Assembly (NCBI GenBank): GCA_938034715.1
Contig: CALHMM010000003.1
Span: forward strand, 1-7,322
DNA length: 7,322 nucleotides
Source: Minisyncoccota bacterium
GTDB lineage: Bacteria > Patescibacteriota > Minisyncoccia > Moranbacterales > GCA-2747515
Direction of reading: 5' to 3'
In this document: piece after piece, positions 1 through 5,814 of the stretch
Layout of the letters: each line of letters starts with the position of its first letter
How positions within the stretch are numbered: the first letter of the stretch is position 1
Program-made: the position numbers and the translations under genes
Notes under the pieces: model-generated
The model's database searches: none
The model's input: only the letters and a program-made list of their open reading frames with translations
What the model was told of the DNA's origin: nothing

Positions 1-46
1 GGTTATTGAAAAGCTTCGAGAATGAAAAAGAAAATTAATCAAATAC

Positions 47-1393
47 ATGAGTAAAAGAAAAAGTTCTTCAGGTAGAATTAACAACCTTATGGAGGAAATA
101 AAGATTAATTTCGAGACTTCAAAAGTTAAAGAGAACTTTGATGAATCTCAAGTGTTGGATTTTATAAATTACTATAAAACAGATATCATTGGCTTGCTTG
201 GACCAAATTTGATATCACAAAGTGGGAAAAAAATACACTATTTTGTAGATTATGATAATAGCAATAAATATCTAGCAATAAAAGAAAATAATAAAGAGGG
301 AAAGCAAAGAAAATTTACAATATATGCTAATAGTGATGATTGCCACGCTTTAAAGGAATTATCTCAAATGATCAGCTATATTAAACAACCAAAGGTAACA
401 AAAGACCATTTCGTGTTCTCCATTGTAGGAAAGCAAAATAGGGAACGTCTCGTGAGTTACAGTGCTCAAAATTGGCACATAAAACCTATTGACTGTAGGG
501 GAAATAGCAAGAGTAAAGAATTGTTTGTCATGCAGCATTACAAGAGTTACATGGACAATAATACAGAAAGTAATCATGGCGTGGGACTATTTGAGATATA
601 TAATTTCGAGATTGAGTTAGAATATCCAAATATGTTTTATGCGAGTAGTGCTAGTATAAGAAATGCAAATAAAAATCCTTGCAGGGATGAATATGGAAAT
701 TTATTGGCTAGTTTTTTTTCAACAGTTTTTGCGCGACCGGTTACTTACATAAAATATTCTAAGAGAAGGATTGAATCTGAAACATTGTCTGTGCCTTATG
801 TTACAGATCTAACGAATGAGTACAGAGATAATTTGTGTATAGAGTCATTAACAGATTTTAGTGTGCCTGAAGCAATAGTATCTTTTTTAGATAATCCGAA
901 TAGATTTGATCAGGTTAGTGCTATCAAGAAAGCTTCTATTCATAGATTCTCGGAATGTCTAAGGAGTTATTATTTAAATTCAGTAGCTGATGATAGAAAT
1001 AATCTTACTAATTCATTGAGTAATTTTATAGGCTCAATAGAAGGAATATTCATGGAGGGAGCAGAAAAAGTAAATTGCGAAAGATGCAACACAGACATTT
1101 TTAAGAAAAATAATAGGGGAATTGGATTTAATGTTGAAGATGGGCTGCAGAAAATTATCAATAAATACAATTATAAAAATCATCTTGATCCCGATGGTTT
1201 ATATAAAACAAGATCAAAATATTTTCATGAGAGTGCCTTGCTTGGATCTGACATTTCACTTAATATTTTTGATGAAATTGAGAATTGTAACTTTAAAAAA
1301 GACTATATACCATTGTTCGCCCTAGTTTGTCTTCATTACACACTAAGTGGCGATGATAAAATTTTAACTAAACAGCATGTGAAGAGTAGCTAG
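47..1393 (+). CDS. Apea-like HEPN domain protein, candidate RNase/defence effector
   Basis: A 448-residue protein with no signal peptide or membrane segment, so probably cytoplasmic. Seen: an N-terminal two thirds rich in alternating hydrophobic/polar stretches, a segment around residues 220-240 (LLASFF...ARPV) like the 'grpv' stretch before the C-terminal domain of Apea-type proteins, and a helical C-terminal part from about 295 to 440. That part holds SIEGIF (330-335), a CxxC pair (C344, C347) and LYKTRSKYFHE, giving R389-x4-H394, the HEPN catalytic-type motif. Known: HEPN domains with R-x4-6-H are often metal-independent RNases in toxin-antitoxin, abortive-infection and CRISPR-linked systems; ApeA is an anti-phage example. 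Inferred: a standalone RNA-cleaving defence protein. Hand counts of several lines give about 30% GC, against roughly 40-47% in pyrG, which suggests transfer. No Shine-Dalgarno is visible before ATG 47, the first start after the in-frame TGA at 23-25. Domain call moderately sure; function unproven. Confidence 0.6.
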   Translation: MSKRKSSSGRINNLMEEIKINFETSKVKENFDESQVLDFINYYKTDIIGLLGPNLISQSGKKIHYFVDYDNSNKYLAIKENNKEGKQRKFTIYANSDDCHALKELSQMISYIKQPKVTKDHFVFSIVGKQNRERLVSYSAQNWHIKPIDCRGNSKSKELFVMQHYKSYMDNNTESNHGVGLFEIYNFEIELEYPNMFYASSASIRNANKNPCRDEYGNLLASFFSTVFARPVTYIKYSKRRIESETLSVPYVTDLTNEYRDNLCIESLTDFSVPEAIVSFLDNPNRFDQVSAIKKASIHRFSECLRSYYLNSVADDRNNLTNSLSNFIGSIEGIFMEGAEKVNCERCNTDIFKKNNRGIGFNVEDGLQKIINKYNYKNHLDPDGLYKTRSKYFHESALLGSDISLNIFDEIENCNFKKDYIPLFALVCLHYTLSGDDKILTKQHVKSS

Positions 1394-1399
1394 CCTTGA

Positions 1400-1492
1400 T
1401 CATAGTTCGTCTGTAGGCACAAAGCCTTCTACTAATCCTTCAATTCTTTCAAAAGGGGATTTCGGATTAGAAACTTTTTGATTTGAGTTGCA
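1400..1492 (-). pseudogene. Short C-terminal coding remnant, unidentified
   Basis: Read on the minus strand, the gap between the HEPN gene and rplI is open for about 30 codons after an in-frame TAG (1493-1495) and ends at TGA (1400-1402). The predicted tail reads SPFERIEGLVEGFVPTDEL before the stop, which has the look of a genuine protein C-terminus rather than random translation of AT-rich DNA. There is no start codon, so it would be the decayed 3' end of a gene whose body was lost or displaced. It converges on the HEPN gene with 6 bases between the two stop codons. I cannot name the parent family; a recombinase or other mobile-element gene would fit but is a guess. Confidence 0.3.
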
Positions 1493-1516
1493 CTACTGGG
1501 TAAATTTCGTTATTCT
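1488..1516 (+). promoter_or_regulatory. Putative promoter for rplI
   Basis: TTGCAC (1488-1493) and TATTCT (1511-1516) are separated by 17 bases, the preferred spacing for a housekeeping sigma factor, and lie 28 bases before the rplI start. Matches to consensus are partial (three and four of six), so this is tentative. Confidence 0.35.
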
Positions 1517-1544
1517 AGTAAGGTTAATGATAAATAGTATTTCT

Positions 1545-1988
1545 ATGAAAGTACTTTTGAAGAATGATGTAAAAAAACTTGGGACAAAAGGTGATATTGT
1601 AGATGTTTCTGACGGTTATGCTACCAGCGCCTTGATTCCTTCTGGAAAGGCAGAAATCGCGACGCCGGGAGCAATTAAACAATTAGCAGCTAAGAAAGCT
1701 GATAAAGTTGCTGATCTTAAAAAACGGGAAGTACAGGCTAATGAGGATATTGCGAAGCTGAAAGGATCAACTATAAAGCTACGTGCGAAATCTAATGGGA
1801 CAAAGCTTTTTGGTGCAGTCACATCTACAGAGCTTGCGCAGGCGATTGAGAAACAGTATAATGTAGTTGTCGTAGAGAAGAATATTTCTTTTGATGGACA
1901 AATCAAAGAAATTGGAACCAAGGAAATTATTGTGGATTCAGGCTTTGGATCAACAGCCAAAGTAATGGTAGAAGTAGAATCGTTGTAG
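1545..1988 (+). CDS. rplI: 50S ribosomal protein bL9
   Basis: bL9 binds domain V of 23S rRNA near the L1 stalk and helps keep the reading frame. The 147-residue product matches the family length (149 in E. coli) and layout: an N-terminal rRNA-binding domain (1-50, starting MKVLLKNDVKKLG), a Lys/Ala-rich connecting helix (about 43-73) and a C-terminal domain with the typical KLFGAVTS stretch (88-94). In the family signature (G-x2-G-x4-V-x2-G-Y-x2-N-F-L) the usual Asn-Phe is replaced by Ser28-Ala29. I chose ATG 1545 because bL9 proteins begin MKV; an in-frame ATG at 1527, preceded by AAGG (1520-1523), would add six residues, and the frame is open back to 1488. The gene stands alone, not beside rpsF/rpsR as in many bacteria, and ends before a terminator hairpin. 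Confidence 0.95.
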   Translation: MKVLLKNDVKKLGTKGDIVDVSDGYATSALIPSGKAEIATPGAIKQLAAKKADKVADLKKREVQANEDIAKLKGSTIKLRAKSNGTKLFGAVTSTELAQAIEKQYNVVVVEKNISFDGQIKEIGTKEIIVDSGFGSTAKVMVEVESL

Positions 1989-2036
1989 TGAATCGTATTG
2001 TCTAGCAAGATGGCTAGTTTACAAAAAATGAAGGGG

Positions 2037-2059
2037 GTCACTTGAAAGAGTGACTTTTT
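2037..2059 (+). terminator. Intrinsic terminator of rplI
   Basis: GTCACT (2037-2042) pairs perfectly with AGTGAC (2049-2054) around a 6-base loop and is followed by TTTTT. A weaker 5-bp hairpin, CTAGC/GCTAG, lies just upstream at 2002-2017. Located 48 bases after the rplI stop, it separates rplI from pyrG. Confidence 0.65.
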
Positions 2060-2069
2060 GTCTTTTATT

Positions 2070-2097
2070 TTGACTTTTTGACTGCCGTTCGTAATAT
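2070..2097 (+). promoter_or_regulatory. Putative promoter for pyrG
   Basis: TTGACT (2070-2075, five of six to consensus) and TAATAT (2092-2097, four of six) are spaced by 16 bases. A second TTGACT lies at 2078-2083. If used, transcription would begin near 2104, only about 10 bases before the pyrG start, so the mRNA would have almost no leader, in keeping with the missing Shine-Dalgarno sequence. Confidence 0.4.
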
Positions 2098-2112
2098 TTA
2101 GTTATACCATTG

Positions 2113-3777
2113 ATGCCAAAAAAGAAAAAAACGAAGAAAAAGTATATTTTTGTCGTAGGGGGTGTGATGAGCGGTGTGGGAAAGGGTGTGACGACCTCAT
2201 CCATTGGTCGGATCATGCAATCTCGTGGGTTAAGTGTTACTGCAATCAAGGTGGATCCGTATATAAACGTCGATGCTGGTACGATGAACCCTACTGAGCA
2301 TGGAGAGTGTTTTGTTTTGGCTGATGGGGATGAAACAGATCAAGATATGGGTAATTATGAGCGTTTTCTGGGCGTAGAGCTTTCCCGGCTACATTATATG
2401 ACTACTGGTCGCGTATACCAAAGCGTGATCGAAAAGGAGAGGAACTTGGATTACGAAGGTAAATGTGTCCAAGTAGTACCACATATCCCTCTAGAAATCA
2501 TTTCTCGTATAGAAAAAGCGAGTCGTACAGCTAAGGCTGATGTTACTGTCGTCGAAGTGGGTGGTACTGTTGGAGAATATGAGAATATCTTGTTTTTGGA
2601 GGCTGCGCGAATGATGAAACAGAAGTCGCCCGACGATGTGCTGACTGTTTTGGTAAGCTATGTTCCAATGCCAAACAAAATCGGAGAGATGAAAACCAAG
2701 CCTACTCAGCATGCATCACGTACTTTGAACAGTGCAGGATTGCAGGCGGATATTATTGTGGCGCGGAGTGAAGTGCCGATGGATGATGTCCGTAAGGAAA
2801 AAATTGCTCAGTTTTGTAGCGTTAGTTCGCAGAGTGTGATCAGTGCGCCTGATGTGGAGAGTATTTATCATGTTCCTCTAAACTTTGAAAAGGCAGGGCT
2901 TAGTGATATTTTGCTTAAGAAATTAAGTTTGAAGGCGCGCAAAAGAGATATGAAGGACTGGATTGACTTTGCAACCAAGGTACAAAAGGCAGAGAAGACA
3001 TTGTCAATTGCAATTGTGGGGAAATATTTTGCGACTGGGGATTTTGTTTTGAGTGATGCATATATTAGTGTCATCGAAGCAATTAAGCATGCAAGCATTG
3101 CAGGAGGTTTTAAACCACAGATTGAATGGCTCGATAGTTCAGTGTATGAAAAAGATCAGAAACTTCTAAAAGAGCTTGACTCTTATGATGGGATTGTCGT
3201 TCCTGGAGGATTTGGTACACGTGGCATCGAAGGAAAGATTTTAGTGGCGCGGTACTGTCGCGAGAATAAAATACCATATTTTGGTTTGTGTTATGGTATG
3301 CAGATTGCAGTTGTTGAGTTTGCGAGGAGTGTACTCAAATTAGAAGATGCTCACACAGTTGAAATGAAATCTGAACCACTACACAGAATTATAGATATTA
3401 TGCCGGAACAAAAGAAGAAAATTGCCCGTGGGGATTATGGTGGCTCTATGCGTTTGGGAAATTATGAGACGGTACTTGCTCCTGGTAGCCTTGCGCGGAG
3501 TGCTTATAAATCTGATACAGCTATTGAGAGACATCGGCATCGCTACGAAGTAAATCCTGAATATATAGATGAATTGGAAGCTGGAGGCTTGGTTTTCTCG
3601 GGAAAATCACCAAACGGTAGTCTGATGGAAATTATGGAGTTGCCGATCTCTAAACATCCCTTTTATTTGGCAACGCAATTTCATCCAGAACTGATTTCAT
3701 GGCCGTTAAAGCCACACCCATTGTTTGTTAAATTTATTGCTGTTCTTGGGAAGCAATCTTCTAAATCGAGGAAATAG
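2113..3777 (+). CDS. pyrG: CTP synthase (glutamine-hydrolysing)
   Basis: Makes CTP from UTP, ATP and glutamine, the last step of de novo CTP synthesis, in the cytoplasm. The 554-residue protein is full length. The N-terminal amidoligase domain (about 10-280) carries the P-loop GGVMSGVGKG (16-25, Lys24) and the UTP/Mg-site stretch KVDPYINVDAGTM followed by HGE. The C-terminal class I glutamine amidotransferase domain (about 305-545) has the nucleophile Cys393 in GLCYGMQ and the catalytic His524 and Glu526 in QFHPE, plus the PGGFG oxyanion-type loop. All key residues are present, so it should be active. The N-terminus has a Lys-rich run (residues 3-10) beyond the E. coli start. ATG 2113 is preferred; a TTG at 2110 directly before it is also possible. 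No Shine-Dalgarno is visible. It probably forms its own transcript and works downstream of pyrH in this window. Confidence 0.98.
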   Translation: MPKKKKTKKKYIFVVGGVMSGVGKGVTTSSIGRIMQSRGLSVTAIKVDPYINVDAGTMNPTEHGECFVLADGDETDQDMGNYERFLGVELSRLHYMTTGRVYQSVIEKERNLDYEGKCVQVVPHIPLEIISRIEKASRTAKADVTVVEVGGTVGEYENILFLEAARMMKQKSPDDVLTVLVSYVPMPNKIGEMKTKPTQHASRTLNSAGLQADIIVARSEVPMDDVRKEKIAQFCSVSSQSVISAPDVESIYHVPLNFEKAGLSDILLKKLSLKARKRDMKDWIDFATKVQKAEKTLSIAIVGKYFATGDFVLSDAYISVIEAIKHASIAGGFKPQIEWLDSSVYEKDQKLLKELDSYDGIVVPGGFGTRGIEGKILVARYCRENKIPYFGLCYGMQIAVVEFARSVLKLEDAHTVEMKSEPLHRIIDIMPEQKKKIARGDYGGSMRLGNYETVLAPGSLARSAYKSDTAIERHRHRYEVNPEYIDELEAGGLVFSGKSPNGSLMEIMELPISKHPFYLATQFHPELISWPLKPHPLFVKFIAVLGKQSSKSRK

Positions 3778-3787
3778 TAAAGAAGAC

Positions 3788-3820
3788 TTTACTCACGATA
3801 ATGATATGGTATACTATCGT
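3788..3820 (+). promoter_or_regulatory. Promoter with inverted repeat, upstream of the FKBP gene
   Basis: TTTACT (3788-3793), a 16-base spacer and TATACT (3810-3815, five of six) preceded by TGG give an extended -10 promoter ending 60 bases before the FKBP start. The arms ACGATA (3795-3800) and TATCGT (3815-3820) form a perfect inverted repeat that brackets the spacer and overlaps the -10, a layout expected of a repressor operator. The promoter is fairly convincing; the operator is inference. Confidence 0.5.
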
Positions 3821-3875
3821 TACGTAAAAAATGTCTGATAGTTAAAATCCCGTTTAAATCATTAATGTTAAAATT

Positions 3876-4802
3876 ATGGCAGAAAAATCTAAGAGGACGA
3901 CTAGTAGTACATCAAAAAAAGCAATCAGTGAGAGTCGTGGTGTTGCTCGCAGCAAAAAGTCTTTCCCATTGTGGATACCAATTGCCATAGTTTTAGGACT
4001 TATTGGTGCTTACTTGTTGATGAAAAATATGAGTGGTAGCAACAGTGCGTCAACTGGCAATTTCAAAAAAGTTAGTGGTGACGTGGATTCCACAGATTTA
4101 GATCAATGGAGTTATGCAAACGGATTTGCAATTGGTACAGATATCAAAAATTCTACCGATCAGCTTGATGAGGCAAATAAGGTGAATCAAGCAGTTGTAG
4201 CACAAGGTGTTTCTGATGCACTTTTAGGTGTTGAGGCTAAACTTACTGAAGAGCAGATTCAACAGATTTACACAGAACGTCAGGAGGGATTTCTGGCGGA
4301 AAATGCGGAGGCTGGGGCTGCATTTTTGGAGGAATTTAAGAAAGGTGAGGGGGTAACGACACAGGAAAATGGAGTAGCATATAAAGTGATCAATGAGGGA
4401 AGTGGTGCAACTGTCGGTAAAGACATCGCTTTAGTTGCGTATACTGGGAAAAAGATTGATGGCACAGTATTTGATAGTAGTGAAAAAAATGGTGGTCAAC
4501 CAGTACCATTTTCGAGTAGTGCGGTCATACCTGGACTTGGTTCTATCTTAGAGCAAATGAGTATTGGAGCGAAGTATGAAATCGTTATTCCTTCCGAGTT
4601 GGCATATGGGCAACAAGGTATACAAGGAGTGATTGATCCAAATGAAACACTTGTTTTTGATATTGAGATAATGGATATCCAGGAAGCTCCAGTGCAAGAA
4701 ACTCCTCCCGTTGCACAGGAAGAAGCTGTTGAATCAGAAAACGTGGAATCTGTAGAGTCAGAAGATGAATCTCCACAAGAGGATTCAGAGGAAGATAACT
4801 AG
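3876..4802 (+). CDS. Membrane-anchored FKBP-type peptidyl-prolyl cis-trans isomerase (Mip-like)
   Basis: Catalyses cis-trans isomerisation of X-Pro bonds, helping extracytoplasmic proteins fold. Seen in order over 308 residues: a Ser/Lys-rich cytoplasmic N-terminus (1-29), one transmembrane segment (about 30-49, PLWIPIAIVLGLIGAYLLM), an FKBP N-terminal-type helical domain (about 75-160, with SYANGFAIGTDI and repeated Gln/Glu helices) as in dimeric Mip proteins, then the FKBP catalytic domain (about 165-272). The last has VAYTGKKIDGTVFDSS, VIPGLGSILEQMSIGAKYE, IPSELAYG and ETLVFDIEI, close to the family pattern. The tail after about 273 is strongly acidic (many Glu/Asp/Ser) and probably disordered. 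Positive residues before the membrane segment predict the catalytic part outside. There is no signal-peptidase site, so it stays tethered. No Shine-Dalgarno is visible; ATG 3876 gives the natural charged N-terminus. Confidence 0.92.
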   Translation: MAEKSKRTTSSTSKKAISESRGVARSKKSFPLWIPIAIVLGLIGAYLLMKNMSGSNSASTGNFKKVSGDVDSTDLDQWSYANGFAIGTDIKNSTDQLDEANKVNQAVVAQGVSDALLGVEAKLTEEQIQQIYTERQEGFLAENAEAGAAFLEEFKKGEGVTTQENGVAYKVINEGSGATVGKDIALVAYTGKKIDGTVFDSSEKNGGQPVPFSSSAVIPGLGSILEQMSIGAKYEIVIPSELAYGQQGIQGVIDPNETLVFDIEIMDIQEAPVQETPPVAQEEAVESENVESVESEDESPQEDSEEDN

Positions 4803-4819
4803 GCTCAGATTTAGAGTAT

Positions 4820-4853
4820 ATACAAAAAATCCCCATGCGGGGATTTTTTGTAT
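4820..4853. terminator. Bidirectional terminator downstream of the FKBP gene
   Basis: A perfect 15-bp stem (4820-4834 with 4839-4853) around the loop ATGC, with CCCC/GGGG next to the loop and six A/T pairs outside. It gives a T-run on either strand, so it can end the FKBP transcript and also back up termination of rpmA from the other side. Confidence 0.85.
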
Positions 4854-4882
4854 GACTGATTTGGGGATTGATATTTTATATA

Positions 4883-4914
4883 TCAAAAAATCACCTTTTC
4901 GGATGATTTTTTGA
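4883..4914. terminator. Bidirectional terminator downstream of rpmA
   Basis: An 11-bp perfect stem (4883-4893 with 4904-4914), extended by C-G pairs towards a TTTT loop, lies five bases beyond the rpmA stop codon. Both arms carry six A/T pairs, so a T-run follows the hairpin on both strands. Its upstream arm overlaps a competing small hairpin, TTGATAT (4868-4874) with ATATCAA (4880-4886). Confidence 0.75.
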
Positions 4915-4919
4915 CGAGA

Positions 4920-5207
4920 TTATTTCTTGGGTTGTGGTACAACGCTTACAAAACGGCGATTTGTTAGTTTTCCTGTAAATGCTCGGATCTTCTTTTTCGA
5001 GAATTCTACGATGCCATCAGTTGTAGCAAATAGGGTGTCGTCTTCTCCTCTTTTTACCCCTTCACCAGGATTGAACTTTGTACCTCTTTGGCGAATAATG
5101 ATGTTTCCAGCTTTGACAGTTTGAGAGCCAAAGATCTTTACTCCTAGGCGTTTCGCTTCTGACTCACGGCCTAGTGCGGTGGAACCACCAGCTTTTCTAT
5201 GTGCCAT
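4920..5207 (-). CDS. rpmA: 50S ribosomal protein bL27
   Basis: bL27 sits at the peptidyl-transferase centre; its flexible N-terminus reaches the tRNA acceptor ends. The 95-residue product begins MAHRKAGGST, the expected mature N-terminus with no extra cleavable leader of the Firmicutes kind. The family signature is intact from G34 to G48 (GNIIIRQRGTKFNPG). The C-terminus ends in a basic stretch and QPKK. In most bacteria rpmA follows rplU (bL21); here it is alone, transcribed against the neighbouring genes from its own perfect-consensus promoter. No Shine-Dalgarno is visible in the roughly 55-base leader. It converges with the FKBP gene across two terminators. Confidence 0.97.
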   Translation of the reverse strand: MAHRKAGGSTALGRESEAKRLGVKIFGSQTVKAGNIIIRQRGTKFNPGEGVKRGEDDTLFATTDGIVEFSKKKIRAFTGKLTNRRFVSVVPQPKK

Positions 5208-5264
5208 AATAATGTATTAAAGTAATGTAAAATATAAACGTATTTGTTGTTTCTGAAATACTTG

Positions 5265-5277
5265 TGCTATTATAGCA
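5265..5277. promoter_or_regulatory. 13-bp palindrome holding divergent -10 elements
   Basis: TGCTATTATAGCA is a perfect palindrome of 6-base arms around one T. On the plus strand it contains TGC-TATTAT, an extended -10 (-10 at 5268-5273) for the gene at 5347; on the minus strand it contains TGC-TATAAT, the rpmA -10. The two -10 elements share five bases. A weak plus-strand -35 (TTGTTG, 5244-5249) lies 18 bases upstream. It could also be a regulator's binding site. Confidence 0.55.
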
Positions 5278-5296
5278 GGAACGTTGATTATGTCAA
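5269..5296 (-). promoter_or_regulatory. Consensus housekeeping promoter for rpmA
   Basis: On the minus strand TTGACA (5296-5291) and TATAAT (5274-5269) are both perfect consensus matches, spaced by 16 bases, and the -10 is preceded by TGC, an extended -10. The start of transcription would fall near 5262, about 55 bases before the rpmA ATG. This is the strongest promoter in the window, as expected for a ribosomal protein gene. Confidence 0.8.
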
Positions 5297-5329
5297 ATGG
5301 AAAATAATTTTTCCTTATAGGAGGGGATA

Positions 5330-5365
5330 ATGACTAAATTTTTCGTATGTCTATTAATGCCCTAG
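5330..5365 (+). other. Possible leader mini-ORF with strong Shine-Dalgarno
   Basis: AGGAGGGG (5319-5326) lies at ideal distance from ATG 5330, which opens an 11-codon frame (MTKFFVCLLMP) ending at TAG 5363-5365. It overlaps the start of the next gene (ATG 5347) in another frame. This is the best ribosome-binding site in the window, yet it does not serve the larger gene directly. It may be a leader peptide that feeds ribosomes to ATG 5347 by termination-reinitiation, or the sign of an indel near the start. Confidence 0.35.
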
Positions 5366-5796
5366 GTCAATTTTGGAGAAAATGGGAGCAAACAGTCTTG
5401 ACTTTTTTGGCAGTTATCGTGGTTGGTGTGAGCAGTTATCTTTTTGGGCTTACGCATAGTGTGCAGACGAGTGATTCTTTGACGATTACCCCAATACAGG
5501 GTACGAACACAGTGCTGTGTAGTGAGCAGTGTAATACTCTGGGTATAGACCATCAAGGACAAGGGGACTTTCCTGTAGTTAAAAAAGATACATATAAGAC
5601 CTCTGAATTTGATGCTATAGCTGACAATACTCAGAAACAATCACTAGAGTGTTTGTTTGTAGGCAGTGTTAATGGGTCAAAATACTATCCTCCAGATTGC
5701 AAGGCGATTAATCGTATCAAAAAAGAGAATTTGACCTGTTTTTCATCAGAATCCGATGCACATGAAAAGGGGTATTCACTAACTAAATCATGCTAA
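5347..5796 (+). CDS. Small membrane-anchored six-cysteine protein, Ada-like metal-binding C-terminus
   Basis: A 149-residue protein of unknown function. Seen: a short N-terminus with Arg/Lys (11-12), one transmembrane segment (about 16-36), and an exported-looking remainder with cysteines at 58, 62, 102, 118, 131 and 149. The C-terminal 45 residues (VGSVNGSKYYPPDC ... RIKKEN ... GYSLTKSC) match a module I recall as common at the end of CPR membrane-anchored proteins, resembling the Ada-type metal-binding domain (a KYY-x2-DC start, an RIK-x-EN middle and a GY-x5-C end). That assignment is by recall and pattern only. Cysteines could bind a metal or form disulfides outside the cell. ATG 5347 is the only ATG giving this N-terminus, since the frame is closed by TAA at 5335-5337; the Shine-Dalgarno at 5319-5326 is too far away. 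The pyrH start follows 18 bases after the stop, so the two are probably cotranscribed. Confidence 0.75.
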   Translation: MSINALGQFWRKWEQTVLTFLAVIVVGVSSYLFGLTHSVQTSDSLTITPIQGTNTVLCSEQCNTLGIDHQGQGDFPVVKKDTYKTSEFDAIADNTQKQSLECLFVGSVNGSKYYPPDCKAINRIKKENLTCFSSESDAHEKGYSLTKSC

Positions 5797-5814
5797 TAAA
5801 TAAAACTAGCAGCA

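Noticed and set aside
1..25. Possible C-terminal end of an upstream gene (frame closing at TGA 23-25, or another at TAA 36-38)
   Set aside because: Only a handful of codons lie in the window; two frames are equally open, so no gene can be supported.
22..54. Ten-codon frame overlapping the start of the HEPN gene
   Set aside because: No ribosome-binding site before it, and such frames are expected by chance in AT-rich leaders.
712..719. Run of eight T inside the HEPN gene, a possible phase-variation tract
   Set aside because: The frame is intact, and a single 8-base run in about 30% GC DNA is not enough to claim switching.
1394..1544. tRNA, riboswitch or attachment site in the gap before rplI
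   Set aside because: No T-loop or cloverleaf pattern and no convincing paired structure; the gap is better explained by the coding remnant and a promoter.
1616..2041. 141-codon minus-strand open frame
   Set aside because: It is antisense to rplI, whose product is clearly bL9, and its protein has low-complexity Ser/Thr/Ala content without recognisable motifs.
3831..3845. Mini-ORF (ATG to TAA, four codons) in the FKBP leader
   Set aside because: No Shine-Dalgarno, does not overlap the gene start; best explained by chance.
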